DNA of 64,000 nt. Source: Sialis fuliginosa. Its lineage: Eukaryota > Arthropoda > Insecta > Megaloptera > Sialidae. Below the pieces are notes generated by a model that saw only the letters and a list, made by a program, of their open reading frames with translations, was not told the origin of the DNA and made no database searches. The DNA lies in contig OY540813.1 of NCBI GenBank assembly GCA_961205875.1, positions 11,813,001 to 11,877,000 on the forward strand, in the 5' to 3' direction. Below are positions 37,255-50,300 of this stretch, piece by piece (positions within the stretch are counted from its first letter, which is position 1; every line of letters begins with the position of its first letter). The translations under genes were made by a program, and so were the position numbers.

Positions 37255-38309
37255 AATTTTAGTATCAATAGATTTTTGGATGTAATTAATTATATTTAAG
37301 CAATTATACATAATATACTGTATTTATTTCAGCAGGTATACTGGTGTACATACACTATAAAACATTTATTATTGTTTTAAAAAACCGTACTATATTCGAT
37401 ATTTACATATTAAATTAGCAAGTTACAAAATACATTTATTATAGTAAATTGATGTATACTTCAAAAACAGAACATAAACCAGATATTTAAAATACCGTAT
37501 ATACTCGAGAAACATCTAGCATAGTATTTTGTTTGTCCGTACCGCTAAAAAATATCCATTCTCTTCTTTTGCTGTCAGTTCTAAATCAACCTGCGAGTAG
37601 ATAAGTTGTACGTAGTATACACGTGTTGTACATCGTGATATATGTATATACAAGTCGTGTTCTATTTTGAATTCAACCTAACTTGTTGAAATGAAGGATA
37701 ATTAACAAATAATGTTTATAACAATGAAATTGTCTAAATAACGAAATATATACTTCACAATTGTTTTGATTGTTAAGTTTTAAAAATGGTGGCTTTATTG
37801 TAAGACAGATGTCAGTATGTGCAACAATTATTAAATAAGTTCGTTTAAAAATATTCTTTATTGTTATAATTGTACTGTATAGTCGAGTGTCAAAATAACA
37901 AATCGTGGCGATACAAGGTGGATTTGATTTTGAAAATAATGTTATTAGGAACGAAACTTTTAAGTCATCATTATTAATTTGTGGGTGAAGAAATATAAAT
38001 GATGTCAACAATTACATTATTTAATTGTTTGAAAACAAACAAGTTTTTTTCTAATTTATGACAAGTGCAGTTAGTTAAAAATGAGTAGTAAAGGAGAGAT
38101 ACGTAATCTAAATAATATGTGAAAATAAATAATATTAGCGTATTGTGTATATTGCAAATCATATAAATAAAGTAAATCATAAGTGTTGATAATGTGCGAA
38201 GAAAATAATGTTTTACAGTTTTTAGTGATGAAATATTTGTGCTGGCTTGTTTTTAGTTAGTGAGTTTAATGAACTGATGTGAAAAGTACAAAGTTTTTTG
38301 TGTGCCGAG

Positions 38310-41300
38310 ATGGATCTTTTTGGATCTTTATTATTCCACATGTTTGTCGTGGCTATTTTCCAACCAGTTTTCTGTAATTTGGATACGAAAAGAGGTAAAT
38401 CATATTATAATTTAAACAAAATTCTGATTATCAAAATAACAAAAATAAAACATTGTTTTCCAAGATCGATAGTTTCGCAATTTACAACTAATTTGCAATG
38501 AATTATTGTTTTTATTGTGTTCTTCGATTTCATAATGTAATTTGCACGGTTAGTTTTTTTACAAGATTTTATGAACACTTAAAAAAAGGTTAATAAATAA
38601 GTATTCTTTTAATTAAATTAGAAGTTAATTTAATAATATATTTTAAATGAATAGAGTTTCAATCGATCAATTTTTGATTGAATTTTCTTTCCGCGTATTT
38701 TTAGTTTAAACTTGATTTAGGTATTTTATTCCCGATATTATAGAGAATTTGATCAAGCCCGAAACCGAACCAAACGCTATCTATAGGGTATTAAATTTAA
38801 ATGACAGTTGTGTCGAATTTTAATAATGGTAATAACTTAGCATATGTGGTTAATATATGTAAGTAGTGCTGATTGTTGTACACTGTACACCATAGAAAGG
38901 AAAGCAGTTTATATTTAAATTTATTATCACTACTCTAAAATCCAAGCCAAATTTATAACGATTTGACACCTCGCAGAAACCATTTGCTTGGTTTTTGGTC
39001 TAGACTAGACTCTAGACTACTCTAGAATCGAGATTAATTTCTATATAATACCGCGCATTATTGCGAAGTTAGAGGTAGAGCTGAGTACATGAGTAATTTT
39101 TGCTCACGCTCTCGAACAAAATATTTTTAGTCACGCCCGCTCATTCACGGTATCAGAAAAAAATTCACGATCATACACGCTCACGAATCCTATTTTTTAC
39201 TCACACCCGATCACGCATGGTGATGGGTTACGCTCGTGACACGATTTAATATAATTGTTATAAATTAAATTTAGAAATGATGAAAATTAATGTTTTTTTT
39301 TACGTAGGTATACAAATGAGTATATTTTATATTCGTAATATTTCTTCTAAACCGCATTTTCTTCTTAGTGCAAGTAATCGCAAACAAAACAATAAGAAAC
39401 TAATATAAAACTAACTAAACTAGTTCAGATATTAAAAAAAGATAAAATAAATTTATAAAAAAAATTTACCTTCGAAATGTATTCACGCTGGGTTCCAAGA
39501 TACAGGTGGGTTTCAAAATGAGGTAGAAAGAAAATAATTTTTATACAATTTTACTAAAAATATTAGTTCGAAATTTTTCTTAAAACGCACCTGATTATTT
39601 TTTCGTATATTTTTAATTTTTTGACAATTTCAATCTAAATCTAAATTGATGCAAACGTCAAAATGACATATAACGCCAAAATGACATTTAAAACGTCAAC
39701 ATGACATAGTCCAAGTAAATATCAATTTAGAAAAACAAAACACGATTTTTAAAAATAAATTGAGATAAATCTTTGTAAGATTCTCTATTTTGCACTGTTT
39801 CAAAGTAATTCGAAAAATTCAAAAATCGACGTTGGTAAACATCCGTATCCGGTTGAAAGATAGTTTCCAAAAATAGGGCGTTTTCTTCCCAGACAAAAAT
39901 TATTCTTAAATATAAAATTTCACCCTTCTACGATTTATCGTATTTGAGTTACAGCACTTACAGACCGACCGACAAATAGATAAACACACAGACATCATGA
40001 TTAAAATAGTCAGAATGGATTCAGGAAAGGTCAAAATGGATAATTCCATCAAAATCAAGATTTCGAAAAAAATCGGTTTCACTATACTTTACTTACACTA
40101 TTGTATATTTCATATACATGGTATAAGAAAGTAAAAAGTGTCGCATTTTTTTTACAAAATCTTTATTTCTGTTAAATTAATTGTCATAGTTAAGTTTCCT
40201 CTATAAAAATAAGAATTGGTTATAATTGACAAGAGGAAATAATAAGTAAGTGGACACAATTACCAATAATACCTTTTATAAATGACAGTATTTTTGTATT
40301 ACAGTTGCATAAGAGAAATAATCCAAGGCCATTAAATGATGAAATTGACTTCTATTGAGCCTATTAAAGCCGGCTAGAAGTTCTAAGAGACTTGCACTGA
40401 AAGACACCATGTAACATAAAGCCTGTGTGTGAGAGAGAGAGGCTGGGTGTCATTAAACAATTCAAGCCGCAAATAATGGTTAGGACAATTGCAACAAATG
40501 TAAGATAATTTAAGAGGAAACTTGTTATTGCGATGTTTGATGGAGGAGGGTGAATATATTTGTAGATAATTCGTGAAGGAGTGCGGTTTAAAGTTAAAGA
40601 AGGAAGCAGGAAAACGGTGTGATTTATATTCGTGCCTTATTGACAGAGGGGTACTGAGAGAATTTCTTTCGTTGGATGGCAGATATTAATTTAAAACATT
40701 TTTACGATGGCCATTAAAAAAATAATAACAGGGTTGTTATAGCATGGCCATTTATTTGACAAATATAATAAGTATCAAAATAAACGATCAATAAAAAAAA
40801 TTAAAAAAAACTAATAAAATATTTTGAAAATTAAACTGAAAACTGTGTTAAAATAGGTACACTTGAGAATTTATTAACTTATTTTTTAAATAGACATAGA
40901 GCCATGGACTGAGCATTCTGAATGAACCCATGTAGAAAATGTCAGCCTTGACGATGGGCCCAAACTTGGTTAAATATTGAGTTGCCAAGTGTTGCTTTGT
41001 CGATATTGGTCTCAGTCTAGGTCAACCTTCAGATATCGAGCTTCGGTCACCTATTCATTACCTTTTGTTATTTTGTATAGGAGGTCAACAATCCTTGGCC
41101 TTTTGTAATTTTCCTACATGGGTAATATTTCGCAGATAGCGTTAACTTAACTTTTGCTTTAGAACAAATTCTTTATAATACCAGACATAAATCATGAAAA
41201 CAATTAAAGATAGTTTTTTCTGTGTAGTAAATAATTAGAAAATGTAGGTTTACTCTATGATTTACATAAAACATTTAAAAAAAGTACAGTAGTAAGTAAC

Positions 41301-44300
41301 TGTCTAATTTTGTCACCTTTTTATTGTAGAAAATATGTAATACTAATAATTATCAATAAACTTAATTTTTTATGCAACACTGAACTGTAATATTATCTAT
41401 TGGCGTTTTTATTTATTGTTTTACTATTACGATTGTTAGTTCCGGAGGTATACATTTTCAAAAGGTGACATATTTTCGTTGCTTTCGTGCTCTCGAGGTT
41501 ACTCTTTAGTTTTAGTACCGCCGGAGAAGACAGCTCTACTGTCTACATCTATTTTAAATACATACATTTTATGAAAATACTTTTTAAAGTACGTCTCTGT
41601 CGTTATTTGATCTGCCGGCCACATGTGTGGTAGTTATAAGTACGTTTGTTAAGGGTGTTTCTACTTCCTTTTCTCGGATTTGCTTCCTGCATCTTTGAAC
41701 AGCTTGGATGCACTCGGTTAATACAAGATTAGATCAGTATGCACTGATTTAATCTCGAATATTAAATTACGAAACATTAAGTCGTCGTTTTACTTGATTA
41801 TGTATAATTTTAGCACGTGTTAATATATTTTTCATATGGAGTATGTTGAGATTTTAGCTTGGAAACAGGAAATTGGTAATTACATAATAACTTTAAATCT
41901 GTAATTGCACCTGTATAAAAAATATATATAATTAAATTAGTAATCAACTTTAAGCATGCTTTTACTAAACAGATAAAATATATTTTTACATAGTTTCTGT
42001 TCCTCTCAGATTGATGGAAAACTAGCGTAAAATAGGCATATACATATGTATGTATGTAGGTATATTAGTGTAAATGTGTAACTATATTTACGAGTATTTC
42101 GCTCCCTAGATAAAAATTATTGTTTTCATTTAACAATATTGCTTTAAAGAGCCACAATAATATAATTGGATTTGCATGGAGTTTTAATAAGTCATGGAAT
42201 TTATAAGAATGTTGTGGAATATAATATTAATCAGAGAAAATATAATATGTTAGTTTTTCTGATTATAATATACAGGGTCCCATGGCTCGTTTGTGGACAT
42301 GGGTTTATTGACAAAAAGCGATTGTTTTAATATTCTCGACAACTCCTGAAAGTTAGTCGATATGTTTACGGGACAACCGGATTATATGGTATACCTACAC
42401 ATAGTAATATCACGAACTATAGCTAAAATATCGCACAATTTTGAATTTAGAAAACTAATAAAGTTCTTTCTAAATTCAAGTTGCTATTCAGTTTTTGCAT
42501 TAATGATTAAAACTAGTTAATTCATGTTCATTAAAATATTACTTTGGATCCACTTCTAAGGGTCGCCGCACACGTCCGGTTTTCGTATCAGGTTCCCTGA
42601 CGCGGTTACCGGATCAGGAAATCTGACAAGCCCCGCACACGTACGGTTGATTGCGTTAGGTTTTAATTTGCTCAGTTCAGTGTTAGTGAGAAAGACAACA
42701 TGGACGATAATGAACTATTAGCAATTGCTTTCTTACTGTCGCAAGTGAAAAAGAAAAAACCTTAGGTCGTAGAGAATAATATTTTAATATATCTCTGAAA
42801 TTTGATTAAAAATGAATTTAATTGTTTTTTTTTTTTAACATCGTCTGATCCATTGCCCATTTTACCGATCTACTCTCCAATAATTACAAATGAAAGTCTT
42901 AACAATAGCTACTTTTCGTTTAAAATTGTGCATACAAACCGTATGTGTGTGGAGACCATAACAAAAGCATGTTAAGTTCGCCTTTAGGTTTCCTGATTAG
43001 GTTTTTAACCAGACGAGTCAACCCGATGCATTTTGCCCGCGTCAGGTTCGTATGCACGGTTTCAAACCGAACCGTATGTGTGCGGCGCTCCATATGTTTC
43101 AATACTATTTCGACTTTCAGGTTCCCTGATTGGGTAACCGCATCGGGGAACCTGATACGGGAACTGAACGTGTGCGGCCACTCTAAAGCTATAACATATT
43201 CAAAAATACATTCAGTCAAGTTGTAGAGAAATGAAAACTTATAATTTAGAAAACCTGCATGGTATTAAATTATTACAATTATTATGATAAATAGAAAGTT
43301 ATTCCGTGTAGTTAAAAAAGTGTTGTTCATATGTATCTATGTAATAATTAATTAAAAATTATTTAAGCGTGTATAAAAATCAAATTAACATCTTTGCAAT
43401 TAAACATATGTACTTATGTAATTTTCTCTATTTTCTATATTAACATAAATGTTAAATAAGATTCTTTGAATATAATTATTAAAATATCTCTTATTTTATT
43501 TATTTATATTTGATTCGAGTAAATAATTTTTCTAAATTTTAGAATTTTGAGTATGCATTTATGTACAGTATGTCTCAGGATAGATGTAACGAGGTGTAAT
43601 GAACAAAAAAAAAAACGAATTTCGAATTGAAATTTGGGAATCGAGTCGCTTGATGTAAAACTAAGGTCTCAGTTCATTCGGATCTTTACATAGTGTTTTA
43701 TAAGCAAAATGTAAAAATAACCAAGAATTTGAAAAAAATCCACTAAGAAAGTTCGTTTAGAATGTAATATTAATAAATATTGATAAAATAAATTTGATAA
43801 AAGAAAATAACAATTGTATTATTGATAATACAATTATTGTATTTGGGGGGAGAGGGATAATGGAACATCTCCCCTACCCCAAAAAAAAAAAAAAAAATTA
43901 GAAAATTAAATTATACAATAACAAAATTTTTAACGGATTAAATTAAACGGAAAATGTTATTGCTCAGAAAAATGATATTTAATGTCACACTTATATAACA
44001 ATAACGATGCTAATCAATAATTTTAAGATTGGTCTGAAGTTTCTAAAGTGAGGATAGTATTTTTAATATAATATCAATTTTTGAAATCAACTGTTATATT
44101 GTTATTAAAAATATGATATTATTAGTTTTATCTTCTGTACGTGAAACGTAAATATAAAATACATTTTAAATGGGCAATTCCAAAGAAAATTAATTTTAAT
44201 TAAGCGTTGTGCTTAATATTGTTACTGTCATTTAAAGTTAAACACTGAAGTCGGTTTTTAAAAACTAAGGTCAACAACTAATGAACGTGGGTTAAAAACT

Positions 44301-47300
44301 ATGTAAGTGAAAGGAGAATCGGTATAGATTTAAACGAATAAATATTACTGTTTGTAATGACTTATTTTATATTTTGTATACTTATACGATTAGAAAAATC
44401 TAGTACACAATTATCATTATTATTAATACTCACCCTATCTTGTCTGTTTTTTAAAGGGGTAGTTTTAAGTTTTACAAATATTAAGGGCGGTAAAAATACT
44501 TTTACTAGCATAAAAAAAAAATAAAACGAATAATGTTTAATTAATTAATTTATTATTATTTTCTTCTTTTTCTTATTTTTTATTGGCTTCCTTTTCTTGT
44601 TAAATCGGCCACTTTACTTTTTATTTTAACACTTCTTTTATTTAAATCAATGGCGTGGTAAGAAAAATTTTCGAGGGGATGGACGATAATTACATACGAG
44701 TTAAATTTTTTTATAAGTATTTTGAACTGATGTTTTCTCAAAATATACGTTTTTTAGAACACCGAATATCCCCCCCCCACGTTACTACGCCCCTGATTTA
44801 GATTATGTCAGTTAAGGATCCTTAGATCAAACCTACAATTTTCTTTCAACTGTTAGATATCTATTGTTTATGAAACTGGACATAAGTCTGTTATAAATTG
44901 TACGAAGTTGTATAGCAATATAAAGCAAAAGTAATTAATATGCCATTATTTTTAATTAACTTTAATTATGCATCTTTGAATTGTACAATAATAATAATAA
45001 TTAAAAAATCATTTTGAAATTGATGTCGTATTTTTTTCATTAATAAAAAAAAAAAAACTTTGAAATATTCCAATAAAAAAATATTTTATAATAATAAACA
45101 ATGATTAGGTATTTATTTCTAAATTTTATGCAATTAAAAATGATTTAAATTAGTTATTTATGTTGATTTGTCATGTTATCGTTTTTATAATGATTTGTTT
45201 CAAACTTTGGTTCGTTTACAATTCTTATTGTACGTCGTCTAATTTTTTTAACGCATTTATTTTGATATTTATTCAAATCAGTGGTAATATAACAGTTAAT
45301 TGAGTCGTATTAAATATTGATCTTTCAGATCAAAAATACGTTTACCTGTGTTTACTTTGATTCAGAAACAAAGCCCGTCCGCCCCTGTTTATAACCAATT
45401 GTGACGACATTGTGGTTACGCCACCACATTTTTATTATTTCTTTTGTTTGTCTGCTGTGACAATCTTAACAATGAAGATATGAATTGTTCGAATTCCATA
45501 TACTTTATATGGATTCACAGAGGTAAAAAAAGGGGGAGAGAAAGTTGTCAAACCTCAGTGGTTTTAATTTTGTTTGTTATCGAGGACAGTAAACTATGTT
45601 GTTTGTATGCAATTCGTATTATTATAAAATTATTACTATTTGGGATAGGTATGTAGAGTCGCATGCAGAAGTGGTCGACCAGTTTTCATTCAAATTTGCT
45701 TATCACAAACATAGTAGGTTCCTCCCATTTGATTGGTACCAAACAAAGACAGATATTTTGAAACTCATTTTTTAGATAAAGAAGTACTCTTTGTTTATAG
45801 TACTCATATATATTTATACGATTAAAATATTATGTAATAAGTAAATTTTGTGACAATAAATATTTGATATTCCGAATTTTAGTATTTAAATACGTTACAC
45901 TTGATATAAAATTAATTAATGAAATGGACGTATATTTTCGTTTTTATTTAAAATTATGTAACTATATAAGTTCCGCTTTCTAAAAAAACATTACCGATGA
46001 TGTTTGTCTTAATATTTTCGAATCTGTTGTAAGCAATTCTGACCTTTAGGGTGGAGGACTACTTCTGAAGCCCATAGTACCTATATCGGTGATAGTTGAA
46101 TATGATTCATTAAAAAAATAAATGTCGTTTTTAATTAACAGAAATATGGTCGTGGGTCTTATATCAATTTTTGTGGTTATTATAACTTTAAATCTGCTTC
46201 AATTATTTAAAAATAGAAGACTTACTTTTTAGGTTTTCTGGGTCTAATGTTTTGCATATTACGTATAATATGTAAAGCAGTGATTGATGGAGGCTGACCT
46301 TAAGAATTTTTTTAAACAAGTTGAGCTTATTGTCTTTCCTTTTGTTAGTAGGGGCGTAATTATTGAATGACTAAAGTTTTGCAAAATGTCAAGGGCTTAG
46401 TTTCACAGCTTCATGTTCTTTTGATATCGAAATTTTAATTGTACCGATCGATAGAGAAAGAATAAGTGACCAAAACTGCACAATAAATTTTAACGATTAT
46501 TGACTTCATCTTAATCCATTCTATTACCAAAAGTTGAAAATCCATAACTCCAGCGTTGCACTACTGTTTAAACAAAATTCAACAATCACTTCCTGTTCGA
46601 CTCGAATCGTTGGTCTTTTTTTGCACAGTTGGTAGCACGAGTAAGTGGAGTACGAATGGCAGTAATGACAAAATGACAACGGAGTTACGGCTACTTGATT
46701 TGCATGAAATTTGCTTACCGGTATTTACATTTGTAAATGTATCAATTAGTGCCAGTGATGGTTAGAAAATACTCTGTAAGCATTGTAAAAGCATGTCATT
46801 GCAAAAGCCATATTCTTAAATGTGTAACCACAATACTGAGACGTTTTATAAATACATTACTTGTAACAGCCATATCAGAAAGTTTTTAATAAATTTAATA
46901 TTGAAAATTTCTACCTAACTATATCAGCAATTCTTCTCTGTTGTTTAAGAAAATATGTATTTATTTAAATTTTGAAATCTACATAAAACTAATTGGATCT
47001 CTTTGGATCAATGTACAAATTGGACAAGTTGCAATTTCTTGGGATCGGATAGACTTGACTATTTTCTTCAATAATTTTTTCCAATAAAATATTAAAAAAG
47101 CGTTCAAATATTCCTAATATAGCTTTAAAAATAGTGTTAATCAATGTTCGTAGTAAAGAGACAAAAATATTGTATTTAAATATAATTTTTTTGAATTAGG
47201 TTCTTTAGTTTAAAATAAAAAAGTAATTAATTCAACAGATGCAATGTTTCACAATGAGACTTAAATTTAAATAAGTATTCAATATTTCGTAACTATACTC

Positions 47301-50300
47301 ATGCCAGATGACGGTATTACCAATTGCAACAATAAACAATTCCTGACGCCTCTTACTTCCGTGTAAGATATTTTGATTATCAGCTGATGTTTTCTGTAAT
47401 TGAACCATTTTGCAATTGTAATTAGTTCGAAATATGCCGCGCATTTCTGTAAGTTATTTCATTCGTCACTTTCGCTGTTTATATACAGCAGGTATGATGC
47501 AATGATATCTGTTTGTGATGATTTTTGTGTGGGAATACATACGCCTTTCTAAATGATGTTTGAGTTATTATTATCATTATTTTCATTGATTTTGATTGTT
47601 TACGGGAATCAAATGGAAACATATTTTTGTTTTATGTTAAAATAACTACGGCTGCTTGTGAAGTAGGGTTACCACTACAAATGTCTGATTTAGAGCCTGG
47701 CAGTCCTCATTTCCACATAAAAAACCACCACAATAATTAAGTAGCTGGACAAAAGGTCACAAAAATGTGTCTATTTAGCAGCTAGATATGTATGGATATC
47801 GGGCGTGAGTTTTTTTTTATATTTTAGAAATAGGCCATTTCTAAGAGAAGGTATAAACAAATTTTGCGAGTGATGAAATTTTGGCTCACAATCAGTCGAA
47901 GAACTTGTATTTCATGTATCTGTGAATGTTTTAATATAATATAGGTACAGTAAGTCCTCGACTTACGCGATTAATTCGTTCCAAAAGTTTTCATGTAAGT
48001 TAAAAAAGCGTGTAAGTCGAGGACTCATTGTAGCAAAAAATATAACAATCAGTTTTGTAAAACAAGTGAACGCAGCAGATAATTTTTTATAAAAATTGTA
48101 AATAAAGTACACCAACTCATTGTCAATACTAAAAACCCTAAAAAATATATAAATTCCGTGTTGTGCCAACTAAACTTTGAGTGTATAGACAAGGGAGGAG
48201 TGAGGAAAGGGTGAGGTGTTTGGCACTCTCAGTTGGCACAACGGCCGTAGGGATACAAAGCGTCGGGAAATAAAAAAAAAATCGCGTAAGTCGAGGATTT
48301 ACTGTATTTAAAAATATGTCTTCCTTTTTGGTTTGTGAAATGTAGCAACCCTATTGAGGATAGTGGCGTAGGAACGGGGGGTGTTTTGGGGTTGAAACAC
48401 CCCCCCGAAATATTAAATGTTCTTAAAAAACGTATGTTTTGAGAAAACATTAATTCAAATTACTTTCAAAAAATTTAACTCATATGTATATATCCCCAGC
48501 GTAAAAATTTTAAGAGGTAAGTGAAGAGGAAAAATTGGGTAAATTAAGAGTAAAAAAAAGGTCTTCAGTTACTGCTTATTAATTAATTTTCAATTGTATG
48601 ACCTTTTTTTTAATCAAGTACAGTTAACCATATGATCAAAAAAAAAAAAGATCATTCAATTCAAAAATAAAAATAATAATAATTTCGCATATTTTGGGGG
48701 CCCCTCAGCCACCTCTTGCCCCGGGGCCCCCGAGCTTCCAGTTACGGCCCTGTTTACCCCCCCCCCCCTCGAAAATTTTTCTTACTACGCCACTGATTGA
48801 GGACTTATTGAAATAATATTTAACAGTATTTCGGACAATATACTTTTGAACAAGTACAATACAATTAATAATTTTCTGTATATAAGTCTCTGTTTGTTTC
48901 TATACTTTTATTTTGCCCGTGGGGTTTGTTGACCTTTATTATATCCTGGTTTCTTACAACATTTAAAAGGTTTTGGTATTTAAACTTTTTCTATTCGTAA
49001 ATAAACAGATAATTTTTGGAAAAAATAGTATTTCACTTATTTACAATTAAATGAAATGTAAAAGGTAATCAGAAAATCTAAAAAAAATAATCACTATAAT
49101 ATTACTGTTAGATTATGGTTATAGCATCTATTAAAAATTCTCATACGTTTATTGTTTCTCTAATTATTATCGAATATTCACGTGATCTCGTGCACGCGGA
49201 TCATATCTGTGTAAGTACGTGATTGTGAGTCAGTACGACAGCGCTAAGTAAGTATGTAGGTTACTCAGCTATTCACATCGCATTGTGGGTGCCGTTATTT
49301 GGCCTCCTATAATGCTTGTACGTATACGTGACTGTAGAGATCCATCGTAAGTTGAAATATGTTTAGAATGATCAGGATGCATTTACACTAGGTATTAAAG
49401 ATATACCTAAGTTTAGTTTTCAATTATCCATGTGCGTTATTATTATTTATTTCTAAACTCTAGAATAATTTATTTATAAAACATATCAGCGTTAAGAATT
49501 CCACAAATCAATTTTGAAAGTATTTATATTTTATAGGTAGAGTTGGATAAATATTCGTATCAATAAGAAAAGCAAGGTTGTCGATGTTTTTTTGCCATAC
49601 TTGTATATGCATTATATCGCTCTTTTTAATGCAATATATATTCCGATTTAATTTAGGTAGCAATTTAATTCATTTATTTTAATATACAATAAAATAATAT
49701 ATATATAAACAATCCTACACTTACCGATATAAAAATATTAACAATAAGAAGTAATAATTATGGAACCCACATTTGAATATTGTACTATTGTTTTTATATA
49801 AAAAACACAGTAGTAAAAATTAAAACAATAGAAAACAATTTAAGTTAATTTAGTATTTTTTCATAATAGTCCACCAGTGGCATAACCAGAAGGGGGGGGG
49901 GGGGGGTAGAGGGTCTCCGTTTTTTTTAGTGCCATATGGAACAGCCTTGTAATTATGGATAATACAATTAAATATAAAAATCCTATATAGTATTTATATG
50001 TATAGTAAAAATCTTATTGTTCTAGTTTGCTAGTTCTACTGTATCAGTTAATGATCTACATTCATTTGTTATAATTATTTCAAACAATACCGGAATAATT
50101 AATTTATTAAGCGTTATAAATAGTATATTACTTGATAATGAACACGTCTCAACTTGACATATTTTCACATGGTTTTGAATGTATTTATAATAATGTATGA
50201 ATATTTATTAATGATGAACTGTTATTAACATTAAAGAAGCGGGTGTGAATTATGTGTATCGAATTTTTTTGGTTATTTTAATTAGATTAGCAGATCGTAT

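Larger units (their letters stand above)
31370..38050. other. Intergenic region with several MITEs
   Basis: No gene was recognised between the ePHD gene and the receptor-like gene. It contains a hAT MITE at 32141-32425, family B copies at 34403-34720 and 35761-36043, a short hAT MITE at 34746-34882, repeat D copy 2 and family A copy 4. The stretch 32450-34400 appears to be plain AT-rich DNA. The region just before 38310 should hold the receptor-like gene's promoter. Confidence 0.6.

Noticed and set aside
40924-41122. Possible MITE with acccatgtag / ctacatgggt ends
   Set aside because: Only about 15 bp of inverted match, with no clear target duplication.
42920-43226. Antiparallel 93- and 99-codon open frames
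   Set aside because: They sit in the inverted, GC-richer right half of the Harbinger-type MITE. The symmetry of the end repeats explains the long frames.
46556-46765. Open frame in the receptor intron
   Set aside because: No ATG-supported family match and no splice sites that would place it in a gene.
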